NCBI GenBank assembly: GCA_028565635.1
Contig: JAOXYB010051779.1
Coordinates: 1-10,017 of the forward strand
From: Phoronis ovalis
Taxonomy: Eukaryota > Phoronida > Phoronidae
Reading direction: 5' to 3'
Length of the DNA stretch: 10,017 bases
Shown: piece after piece, positions 5,915 to 10,017 of the stretch
How the letters are laid out: each line of letters begins with the position of its first letter
Position numbering within the stretch: position 1 is the first letter of the stretch
Notes under the pieces: generated by a model
Database searches by the model: none
What the model was told of the DNA's origin: nothing
Seen by the model: the letters and a program-made list of their open reading frames with translations, nothing else
Position numbers and translations under genes: made by a program

Positions 5915-8900
5915 CTACCAAAAAGACGAGAATTTTGGCATCTTATAAGATCAAGTACTTGAAAAATATAGATGCTATACATTCTGAACAATATTATTGA
6001 GTGTGGATTGTTCATTATTGTGACAAATTGAATCAGTAGATTACCAATGTGTGCCAATGTTAGTTTTCATATCTGTAGGTAGGTATAACATGCAAAGCTA
6101 CAACATTTCTTACGATATCATACTAGGGAAGCTCGTTTGCTATCTTGCATAATGACACTGATATTCTGATTCACTTTTAAGATATTTCTATCGCCAAATC
6201 ATACCTCTGCACAAATAACACAAACTTTGGATAAGTTTCAGATGCTTCACACAATTTTCGAACATATAAATGTTCTGAAGTGTAAAAAACATGTAAAAAG
6301 ATTAATCAGAATTAGTACAGAATGCGTACATATTACTGACATGTAAAGGCACCAGATTTCTAAACCACTGCACTTACTGACCTTTGAGTATGGTAAGAGC
6401 GACATCTTGTGGTATAATGATACGCAATAGATGACTAAACTCTCGCTTTAAATCCATCTGAAGAATCGCTGACTCGGCAAATCCTCCAACCAAGAACATG
6501 TACTTTATGTCTGAAATTTGAAATGTTAAATTGTTTGTTCAAAAGACGATTTAACTTCAATGTTCATTATTAAATACCAATACAAAAGCGCTTACACTGA
6601 TATACTATTTTTTGAATACATATGCATGATATGACTTGGCAGGACTAAAGAACTTATATAATAATCCAAGGCAAAAGCTTGCACTAGGTGGCATTAGTAC
6701 CACAGACTCAATCAACCCACAATTTTGTGTTTTGTACGACGAGAACGCAATCGTTCATTCACAAAACATCATGAATGTGTTTGATAGAGTCTGACAATAA
6801 TGCCACATACTACCAGCAAATAAACTTTTCAGCAGACGTTTAAAAGTTTAATTAAATGAAAGTGCCTTTAGAACAATTTGACTATATACATTTGGCAACG
6901 AGATGTTACTGAAACCACGAAGAAAATGATATATTAATAGACGATAATCTATAATCAAACAGTACTGATTTACACAGAAGAGGCACCAGTCAAAACTAAT
7001 CATCTTTTAACATTTCCATGAGTATACCTTTAACGGAGGGATTATTGAGCACATCTCCTATAGATTGTTTGATACGATCCAACGTAGGCAGGAAGAGTCG
7101 TCTCATGGCTTCTGGTGTAAATCTCATCATTCCTTGAGATGACCAACGAATTTCAGGATCACCATATTTTCGAATTGCTGTTTCTACCTGACTACTCTGT
7201 ACATATAAAGCAATATTAAATTCAAAGTTTACATGTGTGCTTAGATTTATGTCTAATACTGAAGGAATCAAATGCTTAAAGGCACCATCAGACACCATAT
7301 TTAATTTATCTTTTCTTGCTTACACCTATAATTTAAATGTTGATTAAAGAATGTTGTACATGACTGTATGGTCTCGTGATAATGGACAGTCATGTATATA
7401 ACTTGCTGGTCAATGCAGGCTTATTATAAACACAATCAGTAAAGATCTGCCCTCTGTTAACATGAATGTGTATCTCAAGTGTCCACATTTATAAGGTAAA
7501 CTTTACTCACCCGATATTTTTTATAGTAGTCAATAAAAGAAAATGGCAGAGAAACATTTAGAGCATTGGTTTTCAGTGGATTCGCTGTCCGTTTACGAGA
7601 TTCAAATGCAATCATCAAATCAACATAACCAGCGGGCCGTTTATACTTGAAGGCATCCATGAAGTCCTTACCAAATATATTGTTTAACAGCTTCTCAAAT
7701 TCTATGTCCACGCCTGCAATTAAAATGTAATGTCAATCAACCAGAAAGGCAAAGCAGCAGTAGTAGTGGAAGTGGTAGTGGTGGTGGTAGTACCAAGTTG
7801 AGCAATTTTGTGATACTACAAATAGCTAGTGTCGCTTCATAATAGTTGGATGGTACCCTTCCAAATACGAACCAAAAGAAAATATAATTCTTGAACACTG
7901 GTATTCTTTCAAAACTGTTATACTGGAGCTACTTTTCAGCGCATCGTTGCTTATTTTCCCGAAAATTACACCGAAATAGGAATACTATGACGTATGTCTA
8001 CCACCGGAATGGTAAGCGGAAAGATCAGTTTCTATGGATACTGCAGCAACTGTTGGAAGATAAAACAGAGAGCAAATAAAAACACAATACATATATGCTT
8101 AATATCGGCATGCCCAGTGCTTACCAACTGATCCATATGGTCCACCTGTTGCCTTCCATAATTCCTTCAGTCCACCATCTTGGGAGTAATCCATCTCGTG
8201 TACTGTGATATCCACTGTTCCTCCACCACAATCAACCACCATGTAACGTGAACCTACAATCCAGTAAGTTACATTCTAGTTACCATTTATTTCAAAATAC
8301 TTTAGATAAGTAACACATGATTGAAGATACTGTGATGATCGAACCTGCAGCCAAATGCATTGCACAACATGCCAGTCACCCACGTGACACCTCACATTTT
8401 TATTCATGGTTGTTCTGCTTTAGATAAGTAACACATGATTGAAGAGACTGTGATGAACCTGCAGACAAATGCATTGTACAACATGCCAGTCACCCACATG
8501 CCACCTCCCATTTTTATTCATGGTTGTTCTGCTTTTAGTTGCACAGGGGGAGGAAGGAACTTTCTAGAAGATCCCACTCACCATAATACATTTAATATGA
8601 TACTACATACAAATATAGGTACATGTAGTTCTTATATTGAAGTGCCTTATTCCCCCTCCCATAGAACTTTTTAAGTTCTATGGGAGGGGGAATACGGCAC
8701 TTAAAAAGCAGTAGTCCCTTTGCAAATAGCTCACACCTTTAATAAGTATCAGGTACTTCAAGTCTCAAAACCCAAGTCCACTTTCGCTTTTTTTAGCTGT
8801 ATTGTTACAAGTTATTAAAAAAAAACACAACAATATTTGGATTGTGTTTGCAATTTTGAACACTACATGTTAGATTGTACACTTTTCCTTTTTATTTTTG

Positions 8901-9875
8901 TATTGCATGCTACTATTCAGAAATTACATGGTTTATTAAACATAAATATTTTGTATTTCTTCCATGACACTTTTTTAAATTTTTGATTGCTACACTAATA
9001 TTTAAATGTGGCGATGTACTCAAAACACTGTAGCACCCCCACCTTCCCCTGTAGCGAGATAATACCAACCTTCTTCGAAGAATTCTGCTACTGGCTGCAT
9101 ATTCAGCGGTTGGTGAGTTTCTTTTTTCTTTGGTGACAGCGGTTGTTTGGTGGGAAACTCTGGTGTCAGCTGATGTAAGCGAAGTTTACGACAATAAATA
9201 GATGCTGCTTCAGGTTCTAGGGCTATGAGCAACTGATCTGGGAATTCTGAAGATGCAATACCAGCCTACAAGAACATTCACACATATGAAAGGAAATAAT
9301 TGTTGAAAAAGATTATTTTATCTAGTAAGTTTACTACAGAAAAGATTGTACAATAATAATAAAACAGATGATCTGCTGAAAGTTCTACAGCTCACACAGA
9401 AGCTCAATAATGACCTCAGGACACTGTTCTCTGTTCTCAGACAAATTTAGATCAATTTTTATATGAGCAAGGTTTCTATGGCCTCCATTGTGTAAATACA
9501 TTCAAGTAAATTGTCTATGATCACGGCCTGAAGTCAAACACAAAAGTGATCTGAATCTGTCACTCAAAAAGTACTGCAACAAGAGCATCATGTAATTTTT
9601 TATTACATAACAGATAAATACATTTTATCAATTATTTAAAATTTATAACATACATGATATGCAGCTTCCCTCATAAACTGTTTAGCAGGAGCACGCCATA
9701 TAGCTGGCACAGTTATCACCCAACGAACATCATCATTAAGAATCTTAGTTGCTGATTGGTCAGTGAGTTCTTGTAAGGCATGTTCTTTAAAGAATCTGAG
9801 AGCCATGGAGAACACTGTAAGCGCCGACACAAGTTTTCCATTGCTGGCTTTCAGCATTGTTTCCTTACCAAGATC
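5436..9875 (-). CDS. HSPA12A-like: HSPA12A/B-like atypical Hsp70, seven 3' exons, N-terminus outside window
   Basis: Exons in coding order 9654-9875, 9070-9265, 8125-8253, 7511-7713, 7028-7196, 6382-6510 and 5436-5914 join in frame (intron phases 0,1,1,0,1,1) to 508 residues ending in TAA. Seen: [10 protein letters not shown] (51-60), [19 protein letters not shown] (88-106), [15 protein letters not shown] (145-159, phosphate-binding DxGGGT), [11 protein letters not shown] (173-183), FLVGGFAES (312-320, adenosine motif), [24 protein letters not shown] and [13 protein letters not shown]. Known: HSPA12 proteins are distant Hsp70 relatives with an actin-like ATPase fold and no classical substrate-binding domain; many invertebrates have several copies. 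Vertebrate HSPA12A has about 675 residues, so some 170 N-terminal residues lie beyond 10017. A or B orthology cannot be decided, and the client is unknown. No stop or frameshift: the gene looks functional. Confidence 0.97.
5439..5444 (-). terminator. AATAAA overlapping the HSPA12-like stop
   Basis: The last codons read AAT AAA TAA on the - strand, so a canonical poly(A) hexamer is built from the final Asn-Lys codons. If used, cleavage would fall about 10-30 bases past the stop, giving an almost absent 3' UTR. It may be coincidence of AT-rich codons. Confidence 0.25.
5915..6381. other. Intron of the HSPA12-like gene
   Basis: GT at 6381-6380 to AG at 5916-5915 on the - strand, phase 1. Nothing else recognised. 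Confidence 0.85.
6382..6510 (-). CDS. HSPA12A-like: HSPA12-like exon with LVGGFAES adenosine motif
   Basis: Acceptor CAAATTTCAG, donor AAAG|GTCAGT. Two bases complete Asp, then 42 codons: [42 protein letters not shown], and one base of Gly. LVGGFAES corresponds to the adenosine-binding loop; [19 protein letters not shown] across the junction is diagnostic for the family. Missed by any length filter on reading frames. Confidence 0.96.
6511..7027. other. Intron of the HSPA12-like gene
   Basis: GTATAC to TTTCAG on the - strand, phase 1. AT-rich with no recognisable element. Confidence 0.85.
7028..7196 (-). CDS. HSPA12A-like: HSPA12-like exon, WSSQGMMRF
   Basis: Acceptor TATATGTACAG, donor AAAG|GTATAC. 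The exon has 56 codons plus one base, from [20 protein letters not shown] through [20 protein letters not shown] to NNPSVK. WSSQGM.R..PEAM is characteristic of HSPA12. The frame is open on both sides (to 7298 and 6996), but those extensions have no family match and lie beyond good splice sites. Confidence 0.95.
7197..7510. other. Intron of the HSPA12-like gene
   Basis: GTGAGT to TGTACAG on the - strand, phase 0. The shortest intron in the window. No element recognised. Confidence 0.85.
7511..7713 (-). CDS. HSPA12A-like: HSPA12-like exon, VDIEFEKLL to DYYKKYR
   Basis: Acceptor TAATTGCAG, donor CGG|GTGAGT. Two bases complete Gly, then 67 codons: [20 protein letters not shown], a middle with [18 protein letters not shown], and an end at [13 protein letters not shown]. 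All blocks are hallmarks of HSPA12 subdomain II. The frame continues through the donor for 12 codons; that is intron. Confidence 0.96.
7714..8124. other. Intron with triplet microsatellite
   Basis: GTAAGC to TTGCAG on the - strand, phase 1. It contains the GTR repeat at 7754-7792 and a chance + strand frame at 7891-8079 with no known match. Confidence 0.85.
7754..7792 (+). repeat. Imperfect (GTR)13 trinucleotide microsatellite
   Basis: Thirteen triplets in register: GCA, GCA, GTA, GTA, GTG, GAA, GTG, GTA, GTG, GTG, GTG, GTA, GTA. On the gene's strand this is a YAC-type repeat some 40 bases upstream of the 3' splice site of the following exon. Confidence 0.95.
8125..8253 (-). CDS. HSPA12A-like: HSPA12-like exon with DCGGGT phosphate motif
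   Basis: Acceptor GGATTGTAG and donor TTG|GTAAGC. The exon finishes a Gly codon and encodes 42 residues: [20 protein letters not shown], a short variable turn (DYSQDGG), then [21 protein letters not shown] is the phosphate-2 loop of the actin/Hsp70 ATPase fold; the family usually has Ser where Cys stands here. Too short to appear as a long reading frame. Confidence 0.96.
8301..8533. repeat. Diverged tandem duplication, period 118
   Basis: Copy 1 begins TTTAGATAAGTAACACATGA at 8301; copy 2 begins with the same 20 bases at 8419. Copy 2 lacks four bases (GATGATCGAAC against GATGAAC) and has about seven substitutions. A further TTTAG directly after copy 2 (8534-8538) may be the stub of a third copy. 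Confidence 0.95.
8640..8702. repeat. 30-base inverted repeat with 3-base loop (hairpin)
   Basis: The left arm 8640-8669 (AAGTGCCTTATTCCCCCTCC, then CATAGAACTT) pairs with the right arm 8673-8702 at 29 of 30 positions, with TTT as loop. The single mismatch is CCTTAT against CCGTAT. Too perfect for chance. It may be a very small foldback element, the fused ends of a deleted transposon, or a recent palindromic duplication. Confidence 0.95.
9070..9265 (-). CDS. HSPA12A-like: HSPA12-like exon with EPEAASIYC
   Basis: Acceptor TTCTTGTAG precedes [20 protein letters not shown]; donor GAAG|GTTGGT closes after EFFEE plus one base of Gly. The exon has 65 codons plus one base. The first half is strongly conserved ([19 protein letters not shown]). 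The second half, from [20 protein letters not shown], is a Lys/Pro-rich loop with no visible conservation, at the place where vertebrate HSPA12 also has a variable insertion. Reading through the donor gives a frame continuing to 9020, which is intron. Confidence 0.96.
9266..9653. other. Intron of the HSPA12-like gene
   Basis: GTATGT to CTTGTAG on the - strand, phase 0. No feature recognised. Confidence 0.85.
9654..9875 (-). CDS. HSPA12A-like: HSPA12-like exon with ITVPAIW
   Basis: Acceptor TTTGTTTCAG and donor CAT|GTATGT frame 74 codons, starting [15 protein letters not shown] and ending [21 protein letters not shown] is the family form of the Hsp70 block that leads into the first nucleotide-binding subdomain. 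Phase 0 on both sides. In-frame bases upstream of the acceptor (to an ATG at 9893) are intron, not a start. Confidence 0.97.
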
Positions 9876-9908
9876 CTGAAACAAAGTAACCATAATATCA
9901 GCATCATC

Positions 9909-10017
9909 AAATGTAGCTACGACAGGTGATGCAGTACTGTAAATGTAGCTACGACAGGTGATGCAGTACTGTAAATGTAGCTACGACAGGTGATGCAGTA
10001 CTGTAAATGTAGCTACG
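9909..10017. repeat. Perfect 32-base tandem repeat, 3.4 copies, cut by window edge
   Basis: Units start at 9909, 9941, 9973 and 10005 with no differences between copies. Each unit contains two 8-base palindromes, GTAGCTAC and CAGTACTG. The array lies in the intron directly upstream (gene sense) of the 9654-9875 exon; the intron's left base in this view is 9876. The true copy number is unknown because the array reaches the end of the window. Confidence 0.97.

Larger units (their letters stand above)
8254..9069. other. Large repeat-bearing intron of the HSPA12-like gene
   Basis: GTTGGT to ATTGTAG on the - strand, phase 1. It holds the 118-base tandem duplication and the 8640-8702 hairpin; 8703-9069 is plain AT-rich sequence. 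Confidence 0.85.

Noticed and set aside
5350-6000. + strand frames at 5350-5538 and 5755-6000, and a - strand frame at 5803-6057
   Set aside because: Shadows of the HSPA12-like terminal exon and its intron border.
7197-7298. In-frame upstream extension of the WSSQGMMRF exon to an ATG at 7298
   Set aside because: Lies beyond a good acceptor, shows no HSPA12 similarity, and splicing from 7511 keeps the family alignment gap-free.
7891-8079. 62-codon + strand frame followed by AAATAAAAAC, as a possible nested gene or retrocopy
   Set aside because: No recognised protein, no promoter or splice evidence, and it lies inside an intron on the other strand. A search for repeated copies could revive it as a transposon remnant.
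8435-8674. 79-codon + strand frame
   Set aside because: Runs through the second copy of the tandem duplication and one hairpin arm; composition is that of repeats.
9909-10017. CRISPR-like direct repeats
   Set aside because: Units are head to tail without unique spacers, in an animal intron; it is a plain tandem repeat.

Overview
The window is animal nuclear DNA: AT-rich, split genes, short exons with GT/AG borders, and introns full of tandem and inverted repeats. It carries the 3' parts of two protein-coding genes arranged tail to tail. Neither continuous reading frames nor bacterial signals (Shine-Dalgarno sites, operons) are present. Both families are found widely in animals, so the species cannot be fixed; the compact introns (about 0.3-1.05 kb) and protein divergence suggest an invertebrate (inference).

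Left half, + strand (624-4867): the last six exons of an Abraxas-family gene, the MPN-minus scaffold of the BRCC36 deubiquitinase complexes (BRISC / BRCA1-A). Exons are 624-727, 1228-1421, 2340-2456, 2958-3042, 4095-4206 and 4599-4867. All five junctions keep one reading frame, giving a 293-residue C-terminal fragment: second half of the MPN-like domain, a coiled coil, then a low-complexity tail with five decapeptide repeats and an acidic end. The first exon(s), about 50 residues by comparison with the family, lie left of the window. The protein ends without the SPxF motif of Abraxas1, so it looks more like Abraxas2/ABRO1 (BRISC type).

Middle (4868-5435): a 568-base gap between the two stop codons, holding the 3' UTRs and some poly(A)-signal-like hexamers.

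Right half, - strand (9875 down to 5436): seven exons of an HSPA12A/B-type atypical Hsp70, in order 9654-9875, 9070-9265, 8125-8253, 7511-7713, 7028-7196, 6382-6510 and 5436-5914. All junctions keep frame, giving 508 residues that run from within the nucleotide-binding domain to the natural C-terminus. About 170 N-terminal residues are expected beyond position 10017.

Intron content: a degenerate GGTTAG-rich minisatellite (about 1500-1840); an almost fully palindromic foldback element with TTAA at both ends (3103-3688); a GTR triplet microsatellite (7754-7792); a diverged 118-base tandem duplication (8301-8533); a 30-base-arm perfect-class hairpin (8640-8702); and a perfect 32-base tandem repeat that runs off the right edge (9909-10017). 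The two genes have no known shared pathway; their adjacency says nothing about joint function. I found no undescribed multi-gene system. The most unusual items are the repeat-bearing, LIR-like tail of the Abraxas protein and the intronic foldback element.
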